Source of the DNA: Longilinea sp035560795
GTDB taxonomy: Bacteria; Chloroflexota; Anaerolineae; Anaerolineales; Anaerolineaceae
DNA: 64,000 nucleotides
Assembly (NCBI GenBank): GCA_035560795.1
Contig: DATMYV010000012.1
Location: 1 to 64,000, forward strand
Direction: 5' to 3'
Shown: piece after piece, positions 1 through 9,651 of the stretch
Layout of the letters: each line of letters starts with the position of its first letter
How positions within the stretch are numbered: the first letter of the stretch is position 1
Position numbers and translations under genes: made by a program
Notes under the pieces: model-generated
Told to the model about the DNA's origin: nothing
What the model saw: only the letters and a program-made list of their open reading frames with translations
Databases searched by the model: none

Positions 1-131
1 ATTTTAGAACGGTATTATTTCGGTCCGTGGCATCCTTCTTGCAGGTTTGATCCAAAGAGAATAGCGATCCTTATCGCTGCTTCAAGCCAACATTCGGCAT
101 AAAGAAAAGTATTTCCAATGAGTGAGAGATT

Positions 132-2798
132 ATGGATAAGACCAACACTGTTTCTGCAATCCTAAACCCTTTCAATCTATTTAAAAATCAAAAACCACTC
201 ACTCAAAAAGCAGTCCTAACGGCGTCGAGAACAGAACTGCTGGACAAGCCAACTTCTCTGGAGCAGGTCTTGATGAGGGTAATAACCCTAAGGCTATTTA
301 TTCCAGCGGTGATATTGGCCATCTCCTTGATTGCTTTAAGCGGATATTTATATGTCCAGCTGGTTGAACGGGAACAAGTTCAAATCGCCCAATCCATTGC
401 AACTCTCACAGATGAATACCTCGACCATGCAGGTCAGTCACTGAACACACTGGCTTTGATAGCTGAGAATCAACAGCTATACGCAGTTACCAGTTTCATC
501 CAGGCCGAGCAATCAACCCACCCATATTTTCACTCGATTTCTCTGGTGAATATTAAAGGTGATGTAATTGCTGCTGCGCCAAAATCTTTTACTCAATCAG
601 AAGGAAATTACCAGGATACACTGTCGTTAGTTAATTTTTCGAATATCGCAGGCGTCCAGGTTTCCAATCCTTTTGTCTCGCCAAAAACCGGTCTTCTGAC
701 CATCCTCCTCTCTCGAGACTTATCAGATGGAGGAAGGGTTGTCGGAGAACTCAATCTCATCGATCTGCAAGAAACGATCTTTGCCTCACAACCGGCGACC
801 AGGCAGGGTCAGGTCTTTTTTCTTTCGGATGCCAATGGGACTCTCATGGCGGATCCAATTTCAAAAAAGGATGCCCAACAGGCATCTCTCTCCTTTTTCC
901 GCCCGTGGAAAATGAAATCCAGCGAATCAGAATCCAGTCTTGTGTTCAATCAATCCAGTCTTGCATTTGAAAGCCAAAAGCAATTGGAAAATGCGAATTG
1001 GGTGGTCTCTGCTGAGATTCCGCTGCAAAAAGCATTTACACCTTACCTGTGGGCTGCCTGGATCACGTTGACCATTTTCTTATTGCTTTGGGCGGTGTTC
1101 ATCTATTCGATAAACCGCACCGGCATCAAACGAATTTTCACTCCACTGGTGGAATTGAGTGAATCAGCTCGCGCACTTTCTGCCGGCAATTTAGACAATT
1201 TTGCGATCAGTTCCGCGCCAGCGCGCTTTGCTGAAATCCGCGAATTGAAAGAAAATTTCATTAATATGTATTCTGTCTTGCAGCAACGTCAAGCAGCCGC
1301 CCAGGAAAGTGAACAAAAATACCGCATGTTGATCGATCAATCCAATGATGCGATTTACGTGGAACACTGTGGAAATTTGGTAATTACCAACCAGAAATTT
1401 AACGAACTGTTTGGCATCGGCAGAGATGATCCAAAAGTCAGTTCAAAGGGCCTGCTTCAATTTGTCTTGCCGGCTTCCCGCCCATTGGTTAAGGATTTGC
1501 AGCGCCAAATTATGACTGGCCAAGTCTCCAACTTGCGTTATGAATTTTCTGCAAAAGGCGCTGACGGCCGATCGCTTGAATTGGAGGCTTCCTCCTCGGC
1601 TTTACCCTACTTGGACGGTATTGCCATTCAATCCATTCTTCGCGATATAACCGATCGCAAACGCACTGAACAAGGTGAACGGGAACAGCGGATTCTGGCT
1701 GAGGCATTGCGTGATTCAGCCTCCGCCTTAAACAACACGCTTGAAGTGGATGAAGTCATTGAGCGGATATTCAGCAATGCTGCCCGAGTGGTTCCGTTTC
1801 AGGCAGCCTCCATCATGTTATTGGAAATGCACCCCAGACCGCAAGCTCGCGTGGTCGCCAACTCAGGTTACCAGCTTCACGGGGGTCAGGAATGGTTAAG
1901 AAAGCAACTATTCACCCTAGAAGCATTTCCAAATCTCCGCTGCATGTACGATACCGGCAAACCCATTGTCATTCCGGATACACTCAAATCTCGAATTTGG
2001 GCTTCTGTTCCTGAGACTCGCTGGGTACGCAGTTATACAGGTGCGCCAATCCGCGTCCAGGGAGAAATAATCGGCTTTTTGAACCTTGAGGCTGACATTC
2101 CCAATTTTTTCAACCAGACGCACTCCGAACGCTTGCAGGCATTTGCCGATCAGGCGGGTGTTGCCATTCATAATGCCCACCTGATGACCGATTTACGGAA
2201 ATCCCGCGATGAGTTGTATAACGCGTATGAAACGACTCTGGAAGGGTGGTCCAAAGCATTGGAATTGCGCGATTATGAAACGGAAGGTCATACCCAACGG
2301 GTTATGGATATGACCATGAAGTTGGCTGAAAGTTATGGTATCACCGGCGCCGAACTGATAAAAATCCGCTATGGCACATTGCTGCATGATATCGGGAAAA
2401 TCGGCATTCCCGATTCCATTTTGTTCAAACCTGGCCCGCTCAACGAGGAAGAATGGGAAGTCATGCGGCGCCATCCAATGTATGCCCAGCGTATCCTCGC
2501 ACATATTCCCTATTTACAGGATTCCCTGGACATTCCATTCAGCCATCACGAAAAATGGGATGGCAGCGGATATCCGCGCGGTTTGAAGGGAAAGAATATC
2601 CCCCTTTCGGCCCGTTTATTCGCAGTGGTGGATGTGTGGGATGGTTTGCGCTCAAACCGGCATTATCGCAGCGGCTGGCCGGAAGAAGATGTCATCCATT
2701 ACATTCAGGACCAATCTGGGAAGCATTTTGACCCGCAGGTCGTAGAAGTTTTCTTGCGTTTACTTGGCCAACAGAACCTGATGACTGGCATGCAATAG
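132..2798 (+). CDS. Membrane HD-GYP phosphodiesterase with HAMP, PAS and GAF domains
   Basis: This is an 888-residue signalling protein that probably hydrolyses cyclic di-GMP. One membrane segment lies near residues 51-76 and a second near 302-327, and the ~225 residues between them form an extracytoplasmic sensor. A HAMP-like linker (~330-385), a PAS domain (~395-510), a GAF domain (~525-690) and the HD-GYP domain (~695-885) follow. The HD-GYP domain shows the HDIGK metal-binding motif and the HHEKWDGSGYP stretch that defines the family. The ATG is preceded by a purine-rich GAGAGA. The gene stands alone on the plus strand at the window edge. It closely resembles the second HD-GYP protein at 18743-20521 over the catalytic part. 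The ligand of the outer domain is unknown. Confidence 0.88.
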   Translation: MDKTNTVSAILNPFNLFKNQKPLTQKAVLTASRTELLDKPTSLEQVLMRVITLRLFIPAVILAISLIALSGYLYVQLVEREQVQIAQSIATLTDEYLDHAGQSLNTLALIAENQQLYAVTSFIQAEQSTHPYFHSISLVNIKGDVIAAAPKSFTQSEGNYQDTLSLVNFSNIAGVQVSNPFVSPKTGLLTILLSRDLSDGGRVVGELNLIDLQETIFASQPATRQGQVFFLSDANGTLMADPISKKDAQQASLSFFRPWKMKSSESESSLVFNQSSLAFESQKQLENANWVVSAEIPLQKAFTPYLWAAWITLTIFLLLWAVFIYSINRTGIKRIFTPLVELSESARALSAGNLDNFAISSAPARFAEIRELKENFINMYSVLQQRQAAAQESEQKYRMLIDQSNDAIYVEHCGNLVITNQKFNELFGIGRDDPKVSSKGLLQFVLPASRPLVKDLQRQIMTGQVSNLRYEFSAKGADGRSLELEASSSALPYLDGIAIQSILRDITDRKRTEQGEREQRILAEALRDSASALNNTLEVDEVIERIFSNAARVVPFQAASIMLLEMHPRPQARVVANSGYQLHGGQEWLRKQLFTLEAFPNLRCMYDTGKPIVIPDTLKSRIWASVPETRWVRSYTGAPIRVQGEIIGFLNLEADIPNFFNQTHSERLQAFADQAGVAIHNAHLMTDLRKSRDELYNAYETTLEGWSKALELRDYETEGHTQRVMDMTMKLAESYGITGAELIKIRYGTLLHDIGKIGIPDSILFKPGPLNEEEWEVMRRHPMYAQRILAHIPYLQDSLDIPFSHHEKWDGSGYPRGLKGKNIPLSARLFAVVDVWDGLRSNRHYRSGWPEEDVIHYIQDQSGKHFDPQVVEVFLRLLGQQNLMTGMQ

Positions 2799-2921
2799 GT
2801 GATTTTGCCTCAATAAATTGCCGTTTGAATTCAGGCTATAATGAAGATCGGTTTTGGAATTCTCTGTGACCGGTCTTTATAAAACCCCACCTTCACGCAG
2901 GAAGGATTGAATAAACAATAA

Positions 2922-4046
2922 ATGATCATCCGCCCCATCGATACGGATATCTGTAGGGATCGCCGCCGCTTTGCATTATTCCCATTTTCCTTATACTTCC
3001 AAACGCCGCAATGGGTTCCGCCTTTTTCCTCAGACCTGGCTTTACTCTTTGACCGAAATAAACATCCCTTTTACCAACATTCTGATGCACAATTTCTCAT
3101 TGCGGAAAGTGAAGGCCAGGTGGTCGGCCGCCTGGCAGTGTTGCATCAACGTCCATATTGCGCCTACCATAAAGAAAATATTGCCTTTTTTTATTATTTT
3201 GAATGCATCGACGATCAGGATGTCGCCAATGGATTGTTTCAGGCAGCTGAAGATTGGGCGCGCCAACAGGGATGCGACGCCATCTACGGCCCGCGCGGTT
3301 TCCAGCGGTCCGATTGTATCGGCTTATTAGTCGATGGTTATGAACTAGTTCCAGCCATGGGAATGAACTATAACCTGCCATACTATCAGAGGTTGGTCAA
3401 AACGGCCGGTTTTTACAAGTACACAGACCACTTCTCGGGCGAATTTTCTAAAGATCACCATTTGCCTGAGAGAGTTTATGACATTGCCGAACGGGTCAAG
3501 CAGCGGGGCAATTTCTGGATAAGGTCTTTTGACACCATCCAGGAAATGGAAAAGATGATTCCCCTGGTGGATACGGTCCATCATGAGGCTTTCAAGGATA
3601 ATGCCGGCTATTATCCATCCACAAAAGCTGAATTCGTAATGCTGGCCAGAAACATCATTGCGGACGCTGATCCGAAATTAATCAAGGCAGTGATGAAAGG
3701 TGACGAAATCGCAGGTTTTGTTATTGCGACCCCAAATATTTCCAAAGCCGTTCAGCGGACTCAGGGTAAGGTGTTTCCCTTGGGTTGGATTGATTTACTA
3801 CGTGAGAAAAAGCGCACGAAGGTTATTGATGTCGACGTTGTTGGATTATTACCGAAATACCAGGGTTTGGGCAATAATGCACTGCTCTACGTCGAACTTG
3901 AAAAAACATTACGCGACCGCGATGCGGAGAGAGCCGAAATCATTCAGGTGGACGAGCGCAATTTCCGCAGCAAATCAGATATGGAAACCATGGGAGTGGT
4001 CTGGAATAAAACCCATCGTACTTTCAAAAAAAGCATCACAAAATAA
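2922..4046 (+). CDS. GNAT-fold acetyltransferase-like protein (YghO-like)
   Basis: A 374-residue soluble protein. The N-terminal half begins with an acyltransferase-like start (IIRPIDT) and contains FPFSLY and FAAEDWARQQGCDAIYGPRGF-type segments seen in YghO-like proteins. The C-terminal half (~residues 230-370) looks like a GNAT fold, with a VVGLLPKYQGLGNNALLY stretch resembling the acetyl-CoA pyrophosphate loop (Q/RxxGxG/A). A substrate cannot be read from the sequence. The nearest Shine-Dalgarno-like AGGAAGGA is about 15 bases from the ATG, so translation may be weak. It sits 66 bases before the rhodanese gene and is probably cotranscribed with it. Confidence 0.65.
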   Translation: MIIRPIDTDICRDRRRFALFPFSLYFQTPQWVPPFSSDLALLFDRNKHPFYQHSDAQFLIAESEGQVVGRLAVLHQRPYCAYHKENIAFFYYFECIDDQDVANGLFQAAEDWARQQGCDAIYGPRGFQRSDCIGLLVDGYELVPAMGMNYNLPYYQRLVKTAGFYKYTDHFSGEFSKDHHLPERVYDIAERVKQRGNFWIRSFDTIQEMEKMIPLVDTVHHEAFKDNAGYYPSTKAEFVMLARNIIADADPKLIKAVMKGDEIAGFVIATPNISKAVQRTQGKVFPLGWIDLLREKKRTKVIDVDVVGLLPKYQGLGNNALLYVELEKTLRDRDAERAEIIQVDERNFRSKSDMETMGVVWNKTHRTFKKSITK

Positions 4047-4112
4047 TACAACGTCAAGAACCAAATTCCAGATCTGCCTCCGGCAAGTATCACAGAGATA
4101 CGGGGAAACCCT

Positions 4113-4967
4113 ATGAATTACACAACGGTTTTATCCACGGATATCCTCGAAATGCATTTGAATGATGCAAATTGGTTAATCATTGATTGCCGTTTTGATT
4201 TGAGTCATCCGGGTTGGGGATCCGAGGAATACCTTAAGGCACATATTCCTGGCGCCGTATTTGCCGATCTGGATCATGATCTTGCCAGTCCAATTACCCC
4301 CTCTAGCGGCCGCCACCCGCTGCCTGAGCCAGATGAATGGCGGAAAACGGTCTCAAATTGGGGCATCGAACCGGATTCGCAAGTCGTCGCTTACGATTCG
4401 ACAGGCGGGAGCCTGGCGGCCGTGAGAGTCTGGTGGCTTTTACGAGCCTACGGCCATGAGCAAGTTGCTCTACTGGATGGAGGACTGCCAAAATGGTTGT
4501 CCGAAAACCGTCCTATCACGGCAGCGGTTTCGCACCCACGCAGGCCATCCGTTTTTAACGGCAGCAATAATTCCAGATTCATGGTCTCATCAGATGAGCT
4601 TGTTCACCTCCATCGTGACTCGCGCTATCGTTTGGTGGACGCCCGCGCAGCCGAACGGTATCGCGGTGAAATCGAACCCATCGATCCTGTGGCAGGCCAC
4701 ATACCTGGCGCAAAGAATCGTCCAGTGGCACTGAATTTAAATTCCGATCAAACTTTCAAATCAGCCGAACAACTCCGTAAAGAGTTTGCGGAATTGCTCG
4801 GCGATATCCAACCTGAAAAGGTGATCGCATATTGCGGGTCCGGAGTAACCGGCGCTCATAATCTCCTGGCGATGGAAATCGCCGGGTTGTCCGGAGGTAT
4901 ACTCTTTCCCGGCTCATGGAGTGAGTGGATTCGCGATCCAAACCGTCCCATCGAAACGGGAGGTTGA
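4113..4967 (+). CDS. sseA: Thiosulfate/3-mercaptopyruvate sulfurtransferase (two rhodanese domains)
   Basis: A 284-residue tandem rhodanese that transfers sulfane sulfur from thiosulfate or 3-mercaptopyruvate to a thiophilic acceptor. The inactive N-terminal rhodanese domain covers ~1-135 and the catalytic one ~150-280. The active-site loop is CGSGVTG in the context VIAYCGSGVTG, with the persulfide-forming cysteine first; this loop favours 3-mercaptopyruvate sulfurtransferases over the CRxGx[RT] thiosulfate type. A strong bidirectional terminator follows directly, so transcription ends here against the convergent korB. Confidence 0.9.
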   Translation: MNYTTVLSTDILEMHLNDANWLIIDCRFDLSHPGWGSEEYLKAHIPGAVFADLDHDLASPITPSSGRHPLPEPDEWRKTVSNWGIEPDSQVVAYDSTGGSLAAVRVWWLLRAYGHEQVALLDGGLPKWLSENRPITAAVSHPRRPSVFNGSNNSRFMVSSDELVHLHRDSRYRLVDARAAERYRGEIEPIDPVAGHIPGAKNRPVALNLNSDQTFKSAEQLRKEFAELLGDIQPEKVIAYCGSGVTGAHNLLAMEIAGLSGGILFPGSWSEWIRDPNRPIETGG

Positions 4968-4970
4968 AAA

Positions 4971-5004
4971 ATAAAACCGGACTGATTTCTCAGTCCGGTT
5001 TTAT
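4971..5004. terminator. Bidirectional intrinsic terminator between sseA and korB
   Basis: A perfect 15-bp inverted repeat (arms 4971-4985 and 4990-5004, loop TTTC) ends in TTTTAT on the plus strand and starts with ATAAAA, so it gives a U-tract on both strands. It lies between the convergent stop codons of the rhodanese and korB and probably serves both. Confidence 0.85.
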
Positions 5005-6054
5005 TTACATGAACATTGCGTTCAATTCGTCGAGCGCCTGTTTGCTCGGGCGCAACCGACTCGCTTGCAAGCGATTGAGCGGTTCGTTTACCAGATCAAA
5101 ACTTTCGAAGAAATTGGGTACACCTGGATTGATGTATATCAATCCTGTGATTAACTCGTTTTTACTGCGGGCTTCTTCCAGGACAATCGAAGCCTGCATC
5201 CGGTCGGTTGGATTATAGTCCTTGTCCAGCTTCTTTAAAACGATTGTTGACCCATCATGCAGGGAAACCTCGCGCGTTGTGCCTTCCTCATAGTCTTCGA
5301 TGGTGATTTCTTCCCGAGCGGGAACATAGGAAAGTTCATGCAACGGCATTTCATGATCTTTTCCGAAAGCATAGGAATGGATGGAGGTTTCCTGGTTGTG
5401 AAAGGTCACACACGGGCTGATCACATCCAACACGGCGATACCGTCGTGGCTGATTGCCGCCTTAAGTAATTCCTTGAGCTGGCGGGGATCGCCGGCAAAA
5501 GAACGGGCAACAAAAGTCGCATTCGCCACCAGCGCTTCTGCACAGATATCAACTGGTAGAAATTGGTTGATACCCTGTTTCTTAAGTTCGAGCCCTTTTT
5601 CAGCCGTGGCAGAGAACTGCCCTTTGGTCAGGCCGTACACTCCGTTATTTTCCACGATGTAAACCATGGGAACATTGCGGCGGATGATGTGCTTGAATTG
5701 ACCCATTCCAATGCTGGCGCTGTCACCGTCGCCGCTCACGCCAATGCCTTTTAAGCTTACATCACCGGACATGGCGCCAAGCGCTAGAGATGGCATTCGG
5801 CCGTGCAAACCGTTAAAACCGAAGGACCTGTTGAGGAAATAGGTCGGGCTTTTACTGGAACAACCGATTCCGCTAAACTTGACTACATTTTCGGGAACCA
5901 GGTTCATTTCATACAACGCAGCCACAATCTGGCTGGCGATGCCGTTATGGCCGCATCCCTGGCAAAGTGTCGATGGAGCGCCGCGGTAATCTGTACGGGC
6001 CAAACCAACCAGATTCAAATTTACTTGCGGACGGGCAGCAGCTGAGTCAGTCAT
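5005..6054 (-). CDS. korB: 2-oxoacid:ferredoxin oxidoreductase beta subunit
   Basis: A 349-residue TPP-binding subunit of a 2-oxoacid (2-oxoglutarate or pyruvate type) ferredoxin oxidoreductase, which decarboxylates a 2-oxoacid to an acyl-CoA and reduces ferredoxin. The N-terminus has CQGCGHNGIASQIV (first cluster cysteines), then GIGCSSKSPTYF, the TPP-binding GDGDSASIGMGQFKHIIRRN and VENNGVYGLTKGQ segments, and SPCVTF further on. The start ATG overlaps the korA stop as ATGA, so translation is coupled. Substrate specificity cannot be fixed from sequence alone; the kor name reflects the two-gene layout. Confidence 0.88.
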   Translation of the reverse strand: MTDSAAARPQVNLNLVGLARTDYRGAPSTLCQGCGHNGIASQIVAALYEMNLVPENVVKFSGIGCSSKSPTYFLNRSFGFNGLHGRMPSLALGAMSGDVSLKGIGVSGDGDSASIGMGQFKHIIRRNVPMVYIVENNGVYGLTKGQFSATAEKGLELKKQGINQFLPVDICAEALVANATFVARSFAGDPRQLKELLKAAISHDGIAVLDVISPCVTFHNQETSIHSYAFGKDHEMPLHELSYVPAREEITIEDYEEGTTREVSLHDGSTIVLKKLDKDYNPTDRMQASIVLEEARSKNELITGLIYINPGVPNFFESFDLVNEPLNRLQASRLRPSKQALDELNAMFM

Positions 6055-7904
6055 GCTAACTTCTCCTCGTGCGCTTCAATCGATTCGCGCACCCATTTGG
6101 CCGTCAAGGGTAAACCGTCGGTGTGGGCCACTTTGACCAGTTTGGCGGCATATTGCGGGAAATTTACCATCAACAACTGGCGGGTCTGACCATCGCGATT
6201 GAGTTCAACCACATAAACACGTTCATGGTCTTTTAGGAATTTCTCGACGTCTTCATTGAAAGGAATGCTTCGGATGCGCATGGAATCCGTTGCCATGCCT
6301 TTAGCCTTCATCTGATCTCGTGCTTCAATTACGGCTGGTTCAGCCGACCCACTCATGATGATGCCAATATCGGATTTGCCATTACTTGAAATGACCGGTG
6401 CAGGCAGATATTTGGTTGAATGGTTTATCTTGAAGGCAATCCGGTCTAAAACCCGCTCCCACACATCCGGTTCTTCACTGTATTTGCCATACTCGTCATG
6501 GCCAGTGCCACGGGTGAAATAGGAACTGCGAGGATGTTTGTTGCCTGCTACGGTGCGGTAAGGAATTCCATCGCCGTCGATATCCAGGTATCGTCCCCAA
6601 TCCTTGTTTTCCTTGACCAATGCTTCGATATCCTCTTCCCACAGGATTTTGCCGCGATCCATGGGCTTGTTGGGATATTCAAATTTTTTCGTCATCCATT
6701 GATTCATGCCCAGGTCAAGGTCGCTCATGACGATCACCGGAGTCTGCAACCGCTCAGCGATATCCAGCGCACGCCAGCCAAACTCAAAACACTCATTCAC
6801 CGTCGAGGGTATCAACATCACAAACTGGGTATCGCCGTGGCCATCGAAATATACCTGCGTCAAATCGCCTTGCTGCGTTCGGGTGGGCAGTCCTGTGCTG
6901 GGACCAACTCGTTGGACATCCCAGACTACGCAGGGTACTTCAGCATAATAGGCCAGACCAAGGTATTCGGACATCAGGCTGAGACCAGGCCCTGAGGTGG
7001 ATGTCATTGCCCGCAATCCTGCCCATCCAGCGCCAATCGTCATGCCAATCGCAGCCAGTTCGTCCTCTGCTTGCACAACCATACAGGTATTTTTTCCAGT
7101 TTCCGGATCCTTCCGCAGGATTGGCAAGTATTCATTGATCGACTCTGCCAGGCTGGAGGCTGGCGTAATGGGATACCAACCTGAGAATTGAAGGCCGCCA
7201 AATAATGCACCCAGGGCAGCAGATGTGTTGCCGTCAGCCATAATGCAGCCATCCGTTTTTCCAGTCATGCGCTCGACCCGATAGCGGTCTTTTTTCTCCA
7301 GGTTTTCAGCTGCCCAATCAGCGGCAGCTTTAATCACGACAAAATTGGAGTCGATCGCTTTTTTCTTGCCTTTAAAGTGGAAATCCAGGGCAGCATACAA
7401 TTCATCCAGGCTGATCCCTAACATTTGCCCGACGACGCCGACGTAAACCATATTAGCAACGTAGTCTCGCAGGTTGTGAGCTACATCAGCGTCTTTCATC
7501 AACTTCTTAACCGGCATCGGATATGTGATTATGTCCGTGCGTGATATTTCCTGCTTGATATCGTCTGCGTAGAATAACACCCCGCCTGGAACAAGATATT
7601 CCAATTCACGGGAAAAGGATGCCGGGTTCATTGCGACCACAATGTCGTCTTTTTCCAGGCGTGCCAGGTAACCGTCTTTGCTCAGGCGAATGGCATACCA
7701 GGTTGGCAATCCTTGAATATTGGATGGAAAGATATTTTTACCAGAAACGGGAATTCCCATCCGAAATAACGCACGCAGAAGCAAGTTATTGGCCGTGGCG
7801 CTGCCGGATCCATTTACGGTGCTGATCGTGAGGCAAAAATCATTCACGACCGGATGTTGTTCTGAAACCGTCTTGATCCCCTTGGTGGGAGATTCATCTG
7901 ACAT
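6051..7904 (-). CDS. korA: 2-oxoacid:ferredoxin oxidoreductase alpha subunit with fused gamma domain
   Basis: A 617-residue subunit in which the gamma (CoA-related) domain (~15-200, starting LTISTVNGSGSATANNLLLRA) is fused in front of the pyrimidine-binding alpha domain (~215-600). Visible alpha landmarks are GWYPITPASSLAE, VVQAEDELAAIGMTIGAGWAG and the TSTSGPGLSLMSE loop. The partner is korB, which starts in the last codon. The GntR regulator lies 38 bases upstream on the same strand, giving an operon gntR-korA-korB. The enzyme works in the cytoplasm with ferredoxin and fits an anaerobic or low-oxygen lifestyle. Confidence 0.88.
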   Translation of the reverse strand: MSDESPTKGIKTVSEQHPVVNDFCLTISTVNGSGSATANNLLLRALFRMGIPVSGKNIFPSNIQGLPTWYAIRLSKDGYLARLEKDDIVVAMNPASFSRELEYLVPGGVLFYADDIKQEISRTDIITYPMPVKKLMKDADVAHNLRDYVANMVYVGVVGQMLGISLDELYAALDFHFKGKKKAIDSNFVVIKAAADWAAENLEKKDRYRVERMTGKTDGCIMADGNTSAALGALFGGLQFSGWYPITPASSLAESINEYLPILRKDPETGKNTCMVVQAEDELAAIGMTIGAGWAGLRAMTSTSGPGLSLMSEYLGLAYYAEVPCVVWDVQRVGPSTGLPTRTQQGDLTQVYFDGHGDTQFVMLIPSTVNECFEFGWRALDIAERLQTPVIVMSDLDLGMNQWMTKKFEYPNKPMDRGKILWEEDIEALVKENKDWGRYLDIDGDGIPYRTVAGNKHPRSSYFTRGTGHDEYGKYSEEPDVWERVLDRIAFKINHSTKYLPAPVISSNGKSDIGIIMSGSAEPAVIEARDQMKAKGMATDSMRIRSIPFNEDVEKFLKDHERVYVVELNRDGQTRQLLMVNFPQYAAKLVKVAHTDGLPLTAKWVRESIEAHEEKLA

Positions 7905-7942
7905 ATTGGCTCCTCAGGAGGTGAAAATTTGGAACAAAAGGG

Positions 7943-8656
7943 TCATTCGAATTTCTGATTGGAGAGAGTCCGTGACCTTTGGAAAATCAAATCTGTGTGT
8001 TCAATTAATGCCTGATAACCGGAGGCATAATTTCCCGAACCGATAGATTCCACCATGCGTTGATGGTATGACCAGACCCGTTCCAGGTAGTTCAGATCGG
8101 TATAAATGTTTAGACCGACCGCTTCATAAATTTCCCAGTAAGCCTCAAGAATTCCCATCACAAAGGGATTATTCAGACGGCGGTAGATCATCAGGTGAAG
8201 TTCACGATGTTCTGCATGTGGAATTTGCACCCGCGAACCGCGTAATTTCTCTTGGGCACACCTGACAAGCTCGCGTAATTTTTCAATGTCCTCAGACTGT
8301 AATAGCACTACCGCCTGGTTCCAGTACACCATCTCGATGTGATTTCGCAAATCGGAAAAGGAACGAAAAAGATTCTGGTCGATTCGAACGCCATAAGCAA
8401 GGCTATTAACAACTGCTGGCGCAAAGGTATAAGGCAAACGCCTTATGCCCGTTTTTGGACGCACTTCTACCAGGCCAAATGTCCTGGCGACTTCCAATTG
8501 CTCCCGGAGACTCGCAACGCTGATTCCAAGCTCCTGACTCAATTCAGTCAACGGCGGAAGCCGGTCACTGTCCGAGCTTTCGGTCGATGCAAGGTATTTC
8601 ATGAATTCTGAAATTTGATCCAGGGATGCGCGCTCACGCAGCATATTCACCAGCAT
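7943..8656 (-). CDS. GntR-family regulator with FCD-type ligand domain
   Basis: A 237-residue regulator. An N-terminal winged helix (~residues 10-80) carries LPPLTELSQELGISVASLREQLEVARTFGLVEVRPKTGIRRLP, a GntR recognition region. The C-terminal ~150 residues are all-helical and match the FadR/FCD ligand-binding type, including the HAEHRELHLMIYRRLNNP stretch with likely metal-ligand histidines. It probably controls korAB just downstream and itself. The start may be the ATG at 8656 or the internal one at 8644; neither has a clear ribosome-binding site. Confidence 0.8.
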   Translation of the reverse strand: MLVNMLRERASLDQISEFMKYLASTESSDSDRLPPLTELSQELGISVASLREQLEVARTFGLVEVRPKTGIRRLPYTFAPAVVNSLAYGVRIDQNLFRSFSDLRNHIEMVYWNQAVVLLQSEDIEKLRELVRCAQEKLRGSRVQIPHAEHRELHLMIYRRLNNPFVMGILEAYWEIYEAVGLNIYTDLNYLERVWSYHQRMVESIGSGNYASGYQALIEHTDLIFQRSRTLSNQKFE

Positions 8657-8675
8657 TATTAATCGGATTATTAAT
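8655..8675. promoter_or_regulatory. Candidate operator at the gntR start
   Basis: Two copies of ATTATTAAT 12 bases apart, with an 11-bp palindrome TAATC-G-GATTA across the junction (about 8660-8670), lie directly upstream of and touching the gntR start. The position suits autoregulation by a dimeric GntR protein. This is inferred from symmetry only. Confidence 0.35.
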
Positions 8676-8765
8676 ACGATTTCATTCTATCAAAATCGAA
8701 TATCAAAGTCAAGCACGGATAATCACCCGGTTCCGCGCGTTATTTCATGCAATTCATCATATGAT

Positions 8766-9647
8766 TTACAGATTTTGTGCGAATAATGGCGGTAATTCTG
8801 CCAATGCTCTGCCCAATCGAGTTCCGCACCAGGAAAGCAGACTGCCGTCTACATGGACAATGCGGTGGTTCTTCACCGCTGGCGTTTCTGAAAAAAGGTC
8901 CATCCACAATTCATCGGATTGATTCCAAAAATTAAATGGCTCGCTGGGCAGCAAAATAACCTCGGGCATGGCAGCCCGGATATCTTCCACGCTTACCACG
9001 GGATAGCGCACATCGCGCTTGCCTGGATCTTCCGGTGCTGTTTGGGTCCAATTCGCCTCAAGCGGATATTGCCGCTTCCGTTCGGAAAATACATTCACGC
9101 CACCGCAGATCCTCACCAAATCATCCGAATAAGTATCCTGGTTGAACGTCATCCACCATCGCGTTCCATCGTCTGCAGATTCTTGCCAGATCGGGCAAAA
9201 ATACATTTGCTGCGGACGATCGGCCAGCCCAAGTTCGGCCCACTGTAAACTGTCTTCCAGCAAACGCAGACGCAGAGCTGCACTTTTGCCAGGAATCATG
9301 CGGGTCAATTCCCACAGATCATTCAAGCTTTCCCGTACTGTCTTCGGGAAGGTCAGCCAAACCGGAATGCCCGCAGAAACCAGACCTTCAACCAATTCTT
9401 TCGAATTTTCTTCCTGATTTGCCAACACCAGATCGGGTCTTAATGCCCTGATATCATCCAATCTGGCATCCTTTGGACCGCCGACTTTTGGCAACCGGGC
9501 AGTTTCCAGTGGCGGCGATAAACAGAAGTCCGTTACCCCAACCACGGTCTGTCCGTACCCAAGTTCAAACAGACTTTCGGTCATCGAAGGCACCAGGCTG
9601 ATAACCCGCCGCGGTGGATGAACCAGGTCTGGTTTTTGCGGAAACAT
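8766..9647 (-). CDS. Helical-backbone metal/cofactor-binding protein, BtuF-like, no signal peptide
   Basis: A 293-residue protein with the fold of class III periplasmic binding proteins for corrinoids, siderophores or haem. It starts RRVISLVPSMTESLFELGYGQTVVGVTDFC, has VGGPKDARLDDIRALRPDLVLANQEENSKELVEGLVSAGIPVW, and ends with the second-lobe pattern around VPSVEDIRAAMPEVILLPSEPF. No signal peptide or lipobox precedes the fold and no ABC permease or ATPase is nearby. It follows the M20 hydrolase after 4 bases and so belongs to the coupled minus-strand run. It may act in the cytoplasm as a cofactor-binding protein; this is inference. Confidence 0.7.
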   Translation of the reverse strand: MFPQKPDLVHPPRRVISLVPSMTESLFELGYGQTVVGVTDFCLSPPLETARLPKVGGPKDARLDDIRALRPDLVLANQEENSKELVEGLVSAGIPVWLTFPKTVRESLNDLWELTRMIPGKSAALRLRLLEDSLQWAELGLADRPQQMYFCPIWQESADDGTRWWMTFNQDTYSDDLVRICGGVNVFSERKRQYPLEANWTQTAPEDPGKRDVRYPVVSVEDIRAAMPEVILLPSEPFNFWNQSDELWMDLFSETPAVKNHRIVHVDGSLLSWCGTRLGRALAELPPLFAQNL

Positions 9648-9651
9648 GGTG

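Noticed and set aside
1..131. Gene remnant at the left edge
   Set aside because: No open frame or motif; only a small hairpin near 65-80.
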